Shown one piece after another: positions 34,096-42,655 of a stretch of 64,000 nucleotides of DNA. A program made the translations under genes and the position numbers. The stretch spans positions 1 to 64,000 of the forward strand of contig CALQEU020000015.1 of the NCBI GenBank assembly GCA_943329665.2, read 5' to 3'. Position 1 is the first letter of the stretch, and each line of letters starts with the position of its first letter. Under the pieces are notes generated by a model, which saw nothing but the letters and a program-made list of their open reading frames with translations, was not told where the DNA came from and searched no databases. The stretch comes from JAJTFW01 sp903922455. Lineage in GTDB: Bacteria > Bacteroidota > Bacteroidia > AKYH767-A > OLB10.

Positions 34096-35604
34096 TCAGA
34101 CTTTAACAAATTTAATCAATCCAGGCTCTTGTTTATTCACGAAAGTTAATTGTAGAAAATAGAGTCCGCTTTTAATTGAAGATACATCAATCGTTTTATT
34201 TAATAAATTATTGTGGGTAGCTACCATAATTTCGTTTCCTAAAACATCTGTAATCATCATGCTTTGAATGGTGCTAATATCAACATCATTCATTTTTAGT
34301 TCTAGAAGTTGGTGAACGGGATTCGGAAATACAGCTATGTTGGATGCGAATGATTCGGTGGGGACAGAAGTAACACTCAATGAGTCGTCTGTTTTAAGTG
34401 CAAAAATATAATAGCTTAAACTTGAATTGTCATACGTATTGCCAGTAATAATATATCCGGAATCCAGCGTTTGCTTAATATCACTAGGCATATCAATATT
34501 GAGCTGAGGAAAAGATTTCTTCCATAGTTTGTTTCCTAAATTATCTACTTTAATTAAAATTACTTTGCTAGTGGCTCCTAACATTTCCACTCCAGTTAAT
34601 GCATAACCATTGTCGTAAGTTTTAGTAACGCTGCTAAGATGAACATTGGGTTCGTTAATGGTTTTAATCCAATTTACATTTCCAACCAGATCAAGTTCGG
34701 CAAGAAAAGGCTCTTCAACCGTTCCAATATTTCTATTTCCAAAAACAGTGAAAGTATTGGTGCCTGCTGTTACTCCGATGAGTTCATTATTGATGGCAGA
34801 ATCAATTACTAAATTCCATTGTTCCACTCCTAAAGAATCAGTTTTAACAATATACCCTACGGTTTCACTATTCCCTGTCAACTTCATTCCAACGGAGCAG
34901 AATCCTTGGTCGCTTGTTTGATCGGCAGCAAGGGGAAATTGTTCAATTCCATCAAAGTGGTAATACGGCTGTGTCCAAATCGAATCACCAAATGCATTTG
35001 TTTTTATCAATTGAAAGGCATTGAAAACATTTTGAATTACCAATACTCCAAAGGAAGATTGAATTAGAAAATCCCCGTTTGATAATTCTTTTACATCAAA
35101 ACCAATATCGGTTCCAATGCCGCCGTAGTTTTTCATCCACAAGATATTGCCTAGTGTATCTAGTTTAGCAAAAAAAACATCTTGAAAAGTTGGACCTACA
35201 CCAAAGCCATAATCAATAACGCCTACTACAACGTAATTACCGTCTAGCGTTTTTTTAATTTTATTAAAACTGAGGTTGTACGCATTCGGAAAATTATAGT
35301 ATTGTGACCAGAGAAGATTTCCATTACTATCCAATTTTTTAAGTATACCAGATTGCGATCCAGCAGCTCCTGCAACACTGGTATCGGCCATTCCGACGAG
35401 CAGATACGTGCCATCATTATTCTGTAATATACTTTGAGAAGAAATAAATTTATTGGGAAAATAATAATGGTTTGAAAAAGAAGACTGACCATTCGCGGTG
35501 TATGAAATAAGTATTATTACTAATAGGAAATAATAAAAGAAAAAACTTGAAGCAATTAGTCGAATCTTTAGCACATATAAATTACCTACTACTTTCCATT
35601 TCAT
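34096..35604 (-). CDS. secreted SBBP-repeat-like protein with T9SS sorting domain
   Basis: A 502-residue exported protein. The N-terminus has a hydrophobic signal segment (FFFYYFLLVIILISYTANGQ). The body has repeated blades of the form ILKKLDSNGNLLWSQYY and FFAKLDTLGNILWMKNYGG, a short-blade propeller pattern also seen in the 970-residue protein at 15565-18477. The C-terminus, from about VFPNPVHQLLELK to LIKFVKV, is a T9SS sorting domain. The role is unknown and surface exposure is expected. The ATG at 35604 has 14 residues before the hydrophobic core, slightly long for a signal peptide; an internal start is possible. Confidence 0.88.
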   Translation of the reverse strand: MKWKVVGNLYVLKIRLIASSFFFYYFLLVIILISYTANGQSSFSNHYYFPNKFISSQSILQNNDGTYLLVGMADTSVAGAAGSQSGILKKLDSNGNLLWSQYYNFPNAYNLSFNKIKKTLDGNYVVVGVIDYGFGVGPTFQDVFFAKLDTLGNILWMKNYGGIGTDIGFDVKELSNGDFLIQSSFGVLVIQNVFNAFQLIKTNAFGDSIWTQPYYHFDGIEQFPLAADQTSDQGFCSVGMKLTGNSETVGYIVKTDSLGVEQWNLVIDSAINNELIGVTAGTNTFTVFGNRNIGTVEEPFLAELDLVGNVNWIKTINEPNVHLSSVTKTYDNGYALTGVEMLGATSKVILIKVDNLGNKLWKKSFPQLNIDMPSDIKQTLDSGYIITGNTYDNSSLSYYIFALKTDDSLSVTSVPTESFASNIAVFPNPVHQLLELKMNDVDISTIQSMMITDVLGNEIMVATHNNLLNKTIDVSSIKSGLYFLQLTFVNKQEPGLIKFVKV

Positions 35605-35706
35605 AAACCAAAGGTAGATGAAATATGACTGTGTTAAAGAGTTTCTTACTCAGGAGTTTGTCCTCTTTACTGTTTGTTTTTAATTGAACTACGTTATCTT
35701 CGCTCC

Positions 35707-37104
35707 ATGCAATCCACACCCTCCATCCTTAAACTCTCTGAGCTCTCGGCCATCGTGGCTGGGATTTTTCAGATGCACTTTTCGGGAGAGCGGTTTTGGG
35801 TGACTTCGGAGATTGTGGGATTGAAAGTGAGTCGGGGCCATTGCTATTTGCAGCTTGCTGAAAAAGACGATGTGGGTGCTACACCGAAAGCGGAGTTTAG
35901 AGGGATTATTTGGGCAAGTACGTTTAGTCGCATCCAACCACGCTTTGCAAAAGCGACAGGGCAATCATTGCGCGAACAGATGCAGGTGTTGTTGCAAGTG
36001 GAAGTGCAATATCACGAACGTTATGGCATGAGCTTGATCGTGCATGATATTGATGAGTCGTTTACGATGGGACAGCTGGAATTGGAGCGTCGTCAAACGA
36101 TTGAGCGATTAAAGAAAGATGGGGTTTTTGATAAAAATAAATTGCGAGAGCTCCCTTCTTCTTTGCAAAACATTGCGATTATTTCGGCGGAAGATGCGCG
36201 GGGTTACGAAGATTTTTTAACACGTCTCACGAATAACGTGTATGGCTATTCGTTTCATTGTACCTTGTATACTTCACTCTTGCAAGGGGACTTGGCAGCG
36301 GGCGATATTATTGCAAAATTAAATCGCATTAAGATTGATCATACCACTAAAAAGTTTGATGCGGTGGTAATTGTGAGAGGCGGTGGAAGTGCTAGTAGTT
36401 TGGAATGCTTTAACGATTATTTTTTGGCAAGAAATATAGCGACTTTCCCTTTGCCCGTTATTACCGGCATCGGTCATCAGGCCGACAAAAGCATCGTGGA
36501 CGAGGTGGCACATACCGATCGCATGACACCCACCGATGTAGCGAATTTTTTAATTGAGCATCAGATGAGGTTGGAGGTAAGTCTGGATGAATCGTGGAAT
36601 CAAATTCAGGAATTGGCGACTGAAGTTTTAGAGGAAGAATCACAATTTGTGAATAATGCCGTTTGGCAATTGCAACAAAGCACGAAGTTGGACTTGAATA
36701 AAGCGAGTCGGAGTTTAGATAATTTAGGATTTTCCTTTCGTCATCTATGGCAGGGATTATTAATTCAAGAACAAAACTTTTTAGAAAACTATTTTATACT
36801 TTACAAAAAAGAATTGCGTCAATATTTCAACATTGAAAAAGAATACGGTGTTGAAATGCGGGATCATCTCCATCAACAATTAAAAAATATTTCCAAAGCG
36901 GAAGATCGATGGCTGGAAAACTCCGAATCGAAACTTCGACTTTTGGATCCAAAAGAAATTTTAAAACGAGGGTATAGTTATACTTTACACAAAGGTAAAA
37001 TTATTACGAGTACCGAAGAAATAAATGTAGGAGATGAAATTACGACACAATTATTTCAAGGGGAAATCACATCTATCCTAAAAGACAAAAAAGAAAATGG
37101 CTGA
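35707..37104 (+). CDS. xseA: exodeoxyribonuclease VII large subunit
   Basis: A 465-residue large subunit of ExoVII, which degrades single-stranded DNA in both directions. The N-terminal OB-fold covers about residues 1-105 (FWVTSEIVGLKVSRGHCYLQL). The catalytic domain follows with the VVIVRGGGSASSLECFND segment and the FPLPVITGIGHQADKSIVDEVAHT segment. A long coiled coil comes next and it ends with the GYSYTLHKGKI segment. The ATG at 35707 is chosen over a TTG 33 bases upstream, since family members begin near SILKLSEL. A TATCTTCG box ends four bases before it, suggesting a very short leader. Its end overlaps xseB by 8 bases. Confidence 0.95.
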   Translation: MQSTPSILKLSELSAIVAGIFQMHFSGERFWVTSEIVGLKVSRGHCYLQLAEKDDVGATPKAEFRGIIWASTFSRIQPRFAKATGQSLREQMQVLLQVEVQYHERYGMSLIVHDIDESFTMGQLELERRQTIERLKKDGVFDKNKLRELPSSLQNIAIISAEDARGYEDFLTRLTNNVYGYSFHCTLYTSLLQGDLAAGDIIAKLNRIKIDHTTKKFDAVVIVRGGGSASSLECFNDYFLARNIATFPLPVITGIGHQADKSIVDEVAHTDRMTPTDVANFLIEHQMRLEVSLDESWNQIQELATEVLEEESQFVNNAVWQLQQSTKLDLNKASRSLDNLGFSFRHLWQGLLIQEQNFLENYFILYKKELRQYFNIEKEYGVEMRDHLHQQLKNISKAEDRWLENSESKLRLLDPKEILKRGYSYTLHKGKIITSTEEINVGDEITTQLFQGEITSILKDKKENG

Positions 37105-37306
37105 AAAATTTAATTACGAAAAAGCAAAAGCAGAATTAGAAAACATATTGGAAGAGCTGGAGCAAGGAGAAACTGGAATTGATGCCTTAGCAAAACATGT
37201 GAAGCGTGCTGGTGAGTTAATTCGTCAATGCAAGGAAAAGCTACGCTCTACAGAAAGTGAAGTGAGTGGGTTGTTAAAAGATTTGGACGACCCTTCGACA
37301 AGCTAA
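37097..37306 (+). CDS. xseB: exodeoxyribonuclease VII small subunit
   Basis: A 69-residue helical small subunit that packs on the XseA coiled coil. The family pattern FNYEKAKAELENILEELEQGE and GELIRQCKEKLRS is clear. Its start overlaps the end of xseA, so the two are co-translated. The final residues (DDPSTS) and the stop codon are encoded by CCCTTCGACAAGCTAA, which is the edge of the intergenic repeat family, so repeat DNA has taken over the 3' end of the gene. This affects only the tail. Confidence 0.93.
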   Translation: MAEKFNYEKAKAELENILEELEQGETGIDALAKHVKRAGELIRQCKEKLRSTESEVSGLLKDLDDPSTS

Positions 37307-37558
37307 GGCTGCGCTACGATAATTTTTCTCGCAACCCTCGGCAAGCTCAGGTTAAAAAGGCGCTAAGGCTGCGCTACGACAAGTTTTTCTTCGCTATTTT
37401 TTCTCGCAACCCTCGGCAAGCTCAGGTTAAAAAGGCGCTAAGGCTGCGCTACGACAAGTTTTTCTTCGCTATTTTTTCTCGCAACCCCCAACTCCTGATA
37501 GCTAAAGAACGCAAAGTTCTGTCACTAAACTCTCTCGAACCCTGAGCTTGCCGAAGGG
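37288..37558. repeat. CAAGCTCAGG / GGCGCTAAGG repeat array
   Basis: Units with AAGGCTGCGCTACGA occur from 37306, 37366 and 37441 (spacings 60 and 75; the first lacks a 15-base part). Each includes CTCGCAACCCTCGGCAAGC and TCAGGTTAAAAAGG. The core is the reverse complement of the 80-bp units at 25440-25655. A final CCTGAGCTTGCCGAAGGGTT copy touches the stop of the META gene at 37559. The array thus fills the whole gap between two convergent genes. Confidence 0.9.
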
Positions 37559-38017
37559 TTATGGAGTAGTAGATTTAAACACCATCACTTGTTCTAGATC
37601 TTTGAACAAGTGTAAGTACTCCACCCATATTTTATTTTCCTTTACCTTCTTTAACTCGTAACGCGTTGTTTCTTCCATCTTCTTCAAAAATAAATTTTCC
37701 ATCTCCATAGCTGGACAAGCCATTTTCGTTACAGCCATCATGTGCAGTTTAATCATATCCTCGTGCGTGGTGTACATTCCATTGCATTGATTGCATCCTG
37801 CATTTCCTCCAAACGTATTGCTTTGACCTTCGAACTCAAAAGAAATTTTTTGGACACCGTCGGGTAATGTTACTTTTGTTCCACCAATCTCTACTAATTC
37901 CCATTTTCGTTGCTCTAAAGCGGGGTCTTTTCCAAAGGGTTTCTTTGCATTATTTTTACAACTAACCATTCCGAGGAATACGATGGAAACAAGGAAGAAT
38001 TTTATTATTAATGACAT
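37559..38017 (-). CDS. META domain lipoprotein
   Basis: A 152-residue lipoprotein (signal IVFLGMVSC, Cys20) with one META/HslJ-type domain: RKWELVEIGG, FGGNAGCNQCNGMY, MAVTKMACPAME and the closing MVFKS strand are the family marks. Related proteins in E. coli (HslJ) contribute to novobiocin tolerance; here the role is unknown. Two extra Cys (CNQC) lie in the core and a Cys follows in TKMACP. The stop codon abuts the repeat array. Confidence 0.88.
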   Translation of the reverse strand: MSLIIKFFLVSIVFLGMVSCKNNAKKPFGKDPALEQRKWELVEIGGTKVTLPDGVQKISFEFEGQSNTFGGNAGCNQCNGMYTTHEDMIKLHMMAVTKMACPAMEMENLFLKKMEETTRYELKKVKENKIWVEYLHLFKDLEQVMVFKSTTP

Positions 38018-38159
38018 TTTATTTTTTTAGATAATTGCAAATTACGGAAAAAGTACGGATTTATTTACACAATGATTGGAATTAATTATTGAATTTTTTC
38101 TAATTAAGAACGAGTGGTAGCGACTGCTATTGTGCTAGAGGATGTTCAATCCGAATTAC

Positions 38160-38861
38160 TTAATCGTCGTTCTTCTTTTTGTCCTTTTTGTCGTCCTCAT
38201 CATCGCTCGTTTTTGCTTTCCCTAACAGCACGCCTATTGTAATATAATACCCTGAATATTTGGAATCGAAACCATAGAATTTACTTTTGTTGAAGGCTTC
38301 TGTGAATCCTTGAGTAAAGCCAGTCTCAATGGTGAGCTTGTAAATATCGATTCCGATCGCTGCATCTAAATTGAAAGATCCCTTTTCAAAGTTTCGCGTA
38401 TCGACATTGATTTCGGTGCCTTTGTTGGATGCGCCCACAATAAAATCATAGGTAGGTCCAGCCATCATTCTTAGTTTGAAAAGTCTTTTGTTGATGGGAT
38501 TAAATCCGATGAGTGCTTTTGCTTTGATGGATGTACGAATGAGTTTATCTGCATAGTACGAAACCGAAAGTACGGTATCACCTACACCCAAAACGGTTTC
38601 TTTAATATTAGCCAACGACACACTTTTAGAATAAAACACGCCGGGCTGGAAATATATTTTGTTCCCGATGCGCATATCTACACCACTCATCACCCCAATC
38701 TCAGCTGAAAAAATTCCTTCTACGATTGTGTTTACATCTTTATATTTTGCTTTGTCAATACTTAGTACGCTAATTCCTCCTTGCGGATTAAAACGGATTT
38801 GTGCTTGGCCCATTTGCGAGAGAAGGAGCAGCAAGTATATGAATGATATTTTTCTTTCCAT
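38160..38861 (-). CDS. outer membrane beta-barrel protein (PorT-like family)
   Basis: A 233-residue exported protein. The ATG at 38861 gives MERKISFIYLLLLLSQMGQAQ, a clean signal peptide; the longer start adds eight residues. The rest alternates short amphipathic strands (for example IYFQPGVFYSKS, SGYYITIGVLLGKA) typical of the outer membrane beta-barrel family common in Bacteroidota. The last 15 residues are nearly all Asp and Lys (DDEDDKKDKKKNDD), which is unusual beyond a barrel's final strand. The role is unknown. Confidence 0.8.
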   Translation of the reverse strand: MERKISFIYLLLLLSQMGQAQIRFNPQGGISVLSIDKAKYKDVNTIVEGIFSAEIGVMSGVDMRIGNKIYFQPGVFYSKSVSLANIKETVLGVGDTVLSVSYYADKLIRTSIKAKALIGFNPINKRLFKLRMMAGPTYDFIVGASNKGTEINVDTRNFEKGSFNLDAAIGIDIYKLTIETGFTQGFTEAFNKSKFYGFDSKYSGYYITIGVLLGKAKTSDDEDDKKDKKKNDD

Positions 38862-38908
38862 ATTACTTGTAAAAGTAGGAATCAAAAAATAGCCAACGAT
38901 GAATTATG

Positions 38909-39814
38909 CTAAGATTTATTCAACAATTTATAGCGTTGCATTCCTCGATTCACCAGATAAACCCCAAAAACGGTGATGAACATGGCCATCAAACTACGGT
39001 GACTTATCTGTTCATTCAAGAACAGCCATCCTAAGAAAACGGCTACGATCGGATTTACATAAGCATAAACAGATACTTGTTGTGCTGGTAACTCTCGCAT
39101 GGCATACACGAATAAAGTGTATCCAATGATGGAACCCACAATTACTAAATACAACATCGACCACCAACCGGGCATTGTTTGTGGCAAAGAGGAAGCTTCT
39201 CCCTTTGCAAAACCAACAGCCGCTGTAATGGATCCGCATAAAAACATTTGGAGTCCGGAGGTAATCACGGGACTTAAACTAATCGGATACTTTTTCATAT
39301 GTATACTTCCGATGGATCCATTGATAACACCACCAATCAAAAAAATTAATCCCACTTGAAATAAATTACTTCCTTCAATAAAAAGATGCTCATAAAAAAT
39401 TAAAAACTGTCCTAAGAACCCAACGATGATTCCGGTAAATGCTAGTGCTGGTGTTTTTTCAGATGAATTCCAGAGGCGTGTAATTAACAAGATCCAAAGA
39501 GGAAATGCGGCGTTAAACAATGCTGCAATTCCACTATCGATGGTTTGCTCTGCAAGGACAAGAAATAAATTTCCTCCAGGAAAAATAAACAGACCGCTCA
39601 CCAGCAAACGTTTAAAATCTTGTTTACTAACTTGAATTTTTTTTCCTCTTGCCAAAAACCAGATCAAGATAGAACCTCCTGCAATCATAAAACGAATTCC
39701 TGAATACAAGAATGGCGGAAAATGTTCCTGCATCCCAATTCGAATAGCGAGATAGGTGGTTCCCCAAATAAAACAAAGTGCGCCCAGCGCGGCATATGGT
39801 TTCCAGTGTGACAT
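38909..39814 (-). CDS. EamA/DMT family transporter
   Basis: A 301-residue membrane protein with ten predicted spans and two EamA repeats. The first begins LGALCFIWGTTYLAIRIG and the second LIFLIGGVINGSIGS; the latter ends YAYVNPIVAVFLGWLFLNE, the family hallmark. Such carriers export amino acids, sugars or drugs, and the substrate cannot be read from sequence. It is followed in the opposite order by the LolC/E-like gene 11 bases upstream, so the two are probably co-transcribed. Confidence 0.93.
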   Translation of the reverse strand: MSHWKPYAALGALCFIWGTTYLAIRIGMQEHFPPFLYSGIRFMIAGGSILIWFLARGKKIQVSKQDFKRLLVSGLFIFPGGNLFLVLAEQTIDSGIAALFNAAFPLWILLITRLWNSSEKTPALAFTGIIVGFLGQFLIFYEHLFIEGSNLFQVGLIFLIGGVINGSIGSIHMKKYPISLSPVITSGLQMFLCGSITAAVGFAKGEASSLPQTMPGWWSMLYLVIVGSIIGYTLFVYAMRELPAQQVSVYAYVNPIVAVFLGWLFLNEQISHRSLMAMFITVFGVYLVNRGMQRYKLLNKS

Positions 39815-39825
39815 TGAATGTTGTT

Positions 39826-41070
39826 TTACTCAGTGGCTAAACGTTGATCAGAAATTCGACGAACAATATTCTTAGAAGTATAGGAGGCAGCTAACCAACC
39901 AATGACCATCACAATGCCCATCACGATCATGAAGTCGCCGAGTTGCATGTCTACCGGATATGCTTCCACCACAAATCCTTCGCCGCCACCAATTTTTACC
40001 AACCCAAAATATTGTTGGAGTCCGCAAAGTATAGCACCCATTGTCATCCCTACAAAAGCTCCACCTACAGAGATCACCAATCCTTCTAATAGAAAAATGC
40101 GTTGTGCTAATTTTAAATCGGCGCCCATGTGATATAAGGTTTGTAAGTCGTCGCGTTTATCGAGAATCAACATGGTTAATGTTCCGAACAAGTTGAACGC
40201 GGCGATCATCAAAATAAATCCGAGGATAATATACACGGCTATTTTTTCTGCGCCAATCACTTTAAATAAAAAATCATGTTGCATCAGTCGATCTTTCACC
40301 GTGAAATTCGAGCCAAGTAAATTTTGCAACTGTGCCATCACCTTTTTAGAGTCATCATCATTCTTCAATTTAATTTCGAAAGCGGATATCTGTTTGTTAT
40401 TTCCTGATAAGTCGTACATAAAACGCAAAGGGACTAATACATACTTCGCATCAAAATCTTGTTGCACACTAAAGATTCCTGATGCTACCATCGATCGTTG
40501 AATAAATGCATCGGAAGGATCCAACATCACTACACCGGGATCGATACCACGTTGCGGCATAAAAATATTTACTTGATTCAATAAATCGTTGGGGCGAATT
40601 CCCATGGAGTAGGCTATTTGCGCTCCCGGAATCATAAAGTTTACATCGCCACTTTCTAATAACGGATCTCCTTCCAAAAGTTTATCTTTAATCTCGCTGG
40701 TTTTGAAAAACGAATTACTCACGCCCTTCAGCGTCACAACATATTGTCTATCCATGTAACGCAAGAGAGCGTTATCTTCTTTCACAAAAGTGATCGCGGC
40801 AATGCCGGGATGATTTTCTAACGATTGAATTATTTTATCGGTAGGCTCAAAACTTCTTCCGCTTACGGTTTGAATTTTAATATCGGGATCGAAGGAGTTG
40901 TACATCTCCATCACTAAATTTCCGAAGCCATTAAAAACGGAAAGCACAACAACGAGTCCGAAGGTGCCTACCGCTACTCCCAACACACTTATCCAACTAA
41001 TTACATTAATGAGGTGGTGCGATTTTTTCGCAAAGAGGTAACGCCGGGTTATGGTCCAGGCTAAGCTCAT
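39826..41070 (-). CDS. FtsX-like ABC permease, LolC/LolE type
   Basis: A 414-residue permease. It starts MSLAWTITRRYLFAKKSHH, the classic LolC/E opening. It has one membrane span near 20-45, a large periplasmic domain (about 50-270) and three C-terminal spans (about 275-300, 320-345, 375-400). With an ATPase partner it would move lipoproteins from the inner membrane to the carrier. The partner gene is not in this window. Its ATG comes three bases after the stop of the methyltransferase. The order rbfA - methyltransferase - permease suggests one transcript. Confidence 0.9.
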   Translation of the reverse strand: MSLAWTITRRYLFAKKSHHLINVISWISVLGVAVGTFGLVVVLSVFNGFGNLVMEMYNSFDPDIKIQTVSGRSFEPTDKIIQSLENHPGIAAITFVKEDNALLRYMDRQYVVTLKGVSNSFFKTSEIKDKLLEGDPLLESGDVNFMIPGAQIAYSMGIRPNDLLNQVNIFMPQRGIDPGVVMLDPSDAFIQRSMVASGIFSVQQDFDAKYVLVPLRFMYDLSGNNKQISAFEIKLKNDDDSKKVMAQLQNLLGSNFTVKDRLMQHDFLFKVIGAEKIAVYIILGFILMIAAFNLFGTLTMLILDKRDDLQTLYHMGADLKLAQRIFLLEGLVISVGGAFVGMTMGAILCGLQQYFGLVKIGGGEGFVVEAYPVDMQLGDFMIVMGIVMVIGWLAASYTSKNIVRRISDQRLATE

Positions 41071-41073
41071 CAA

Positions 41074-41883
41074 TTATTTCCAGGCTTTCACGATGAGTCC
41101 CGTGCCAGTAGGATGTTTCATCATCACATCCATCCAGTTTAACAAATAAGCAAAGGGATACGTGATCAAATAATAAAAAGGCAAGATCACAAAAAACAAT
41201 TTCGTTACGCCGAGCATGAGAATAGGATATTTCATTGACAACCTCCACGAAATTTTTCCAGGTGTTCCGTATTGATAGCGGGCTTCTACTTTTGTAAATC
41301 CTGCAGAGCGCAATTTATCTTCAATCTCTTTTATGTTATAGCCATCGCGTACATGCTCTTCAATAAAAGAACTTTCTTCGTCGCCATGTACATCGGAGCC
41401 ACCTTGATCGCTAGGTGTAGAGATGAGCAACATGCCGCCGGGTTTAAGAGATGCATTTATATTTTTAAAAACTTGCACATCTTCTAAAATATGTTCCATC
41501 ACATCCACCGAAATAGCCAAGTCATAGCGGTTAGCATCTACGTAAGTGGTGAGATCATCTACCACAAACTTTACTTTTTCTCCTGCACCAATCTGTTGAA
41601 AGAAAGTATTGCAATCTGCCACTTGCTCTTCCTTCACATCAACGGCTAAAATAGTTGCATCGGGAAGTCGGCGATTGAGCCACAGTGAATGTTGACCATA
41701 GCCTGCACCAGCATCTAAAATAGAAGCCGAACGAGGAGCTTGTTTAATCCAGGTTTTTAATTCTTTGTGTACATGCCATGCTCTCAACAGAAGTAAATCG
41801 AGGAGTTGATAGAATGTTTTTCTTAAGAAGGGAGATTTATTAAAAACATTCCCGAGACTGCGCTTTATCGGATCGTATTGCAT
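41074..41883 (-). CDS. class I SAM-dependent methyltransferase
   Basis: A 269-residue methyltransferase with motif I ILDAGAGYGQHSLWL, motif II AISVDVMEHIL and motif III LKPGGMLLISTPS. The C-terminal 60 residues hold a hydrophobic stretch (YPILMLGVTKLFFVILPFYY), so it may touch the membrane. The substrate is unknown; relatives act on lipids or quinones. It lies between rbfA and the LolC/E-like permease in one orientation. Confidence 0.88.
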   Translation of the reverse strand: MQYDPIKRSLGNVFNKSPFLRKTFYQLLDLLLLRAWHVHKELKTWIKQAPRSASILDAGAGYGQHSLWLNRRLPDATILAVDVKEEQVADCNTFFQQIGAGEKVKFVVDDLTTYVDANRYDLAISVDVMEHILEDVQVFKNINASLKPGGMLLISTPSDQGGSDVHGDEESSFIEEHVRDGYNIKEIEDKLRSAGFTKVEARYQYGTPGKISWRLSMKYPILMLGVTKLFFVILPFYYLITYPFAYLLNWMDVMMKHPTGTGLIVKAWK

Positions 41884-41928
41884 CGGCTGCGAAGGTACTA
41901 AAAAGGGTAAAGAGGAGGATCTTTCCGA

Positions 41929-42303
41929 TTAAGAATCCGAAGAATCTTCAGCAGGAGGAATATCGATCGATTTAAAAATGGCATCCATTTTATCGGAATA
42001 ATCGAGGCTATCGTCAATAAAAAACTCGATTTCTGGAACGATGCGCGCTTGCTTGCCAATTTTTTTTCCCAAATGAAAACGCACGGTTGCATTATGCTTC
42101 TTCAGTGCTTTTAGAATTTCTAATGGTTTTTGAGCTTTAAAAACACTAAGGTGCACGCGCGCCAAACTTAGATCGGGAGTAATTTTTACATGAGTGACCG
42201 TTACGAAATGGGGGCCATACCAATCTTTCCCATCCCTCAAGAAGAGCTCACCCAATTCTTTTTGAATGAGTTTTGCATATTTAAGCTGGCGTACTGAATC
42301 CAT
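41929..42303 (-). CDS. rbfA: ribosome-binding factor A
   Basis: A 124-residue KH-fold protein that helps 30S maturation and cold adaptation. It has the family features: RQLKYAKLIQKELGELFLRD at the start, VHLSVF in the middle, and the LGKKIGKQARIVPEIEFFIDDSLDY segment. The C-terminus is acidic. It is the first gene of a three-gene transcript; an ATG starts it, preceded by the array at 42325. Confidence 0.94.
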   Translation of the reverse strand: MDSVRQLKYAKLIQKELGELFLRDGKDWYGPHFVTVTHVKITPDLSLARVHLSVFKAQKPLEILKALKKHNATVRFHLGKKIGKQARIVPEIEFFIDDSLDYSDKMDAIFKSIDIPPAEDSSDS

Positions 42304-42324
42304 GGGACAAATTTACGAGATTAT

Positions 42325-42590
42325 TGGATAGGAGAATTGGTGGATTGGTGAATTGCTGCGCCCTGCAGTTGGAGCGCAGTGGAATACTGCCCTGCAGTTG
42401 GAGCGCAGTGGAATACTGCAGGGGTGAATTGCTGCGCCCTGCAGTTGGAGCGCAGTGGAATACTGCAGGGGTGAATTGCTGCGCCCTGCAGTTGGAGCGC
42501 AGTGGAATACTGCAGGGGTGGATTGGTGATGCTCCCGTACTCCGTACTCCTCCCGATAGCAATCGGGACTCCGAACTCCGACTCTCCGAT
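42325..42590. repeat. 47-bp hairpin-bearing array and CCCGATAGCAATCGGG
   Basis: A 29-base core (CCCTGCAG, then TTGGAGCGCAGTGGAATACTG) occurs at 42361, 42390, 42437 and 42484; the last copies are separated by an 18-base CAGGGGTGAATTGCTGCG linker, giving a 47-base period. CTGCAG arms can form a hairpin in each unit. GGATTGGTGAATTG words flank it, and a CCCGATAG palindrome at 42551-42568 follows. The TTGCTGCGCC word is shared with 7966. There are no unique spacers. Confidence 0.88.
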
Positions 42591-42592
42591 CT

Positions 42593-42632
42593 AAAAAAAG
42601 CCTTCTAGTCATATTGACCAGAAGGCTTTTTA
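42593..42632 (-). terminator. intrinsic terminator of the subtilase gene
   Basis: On the minus strand, AAAAAGCCTTCTGGTC, a short loop and TAGAAGGC are followed by TTTTTTT. It begins 24 bases after the stop of the subtilase at 42656. Confidence 0.9.
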
Positions 42633-42655
42633 TTGAAATGAATCGAATTAATGAT

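Noticed and set aside
42325..42535. Possible CRISPR array with 29-base repeats
   Set aside because: The 29-base spacing of the core fits a CRISPR repeat, but linkers are identical 18-mers or absent, so no spacers exist.
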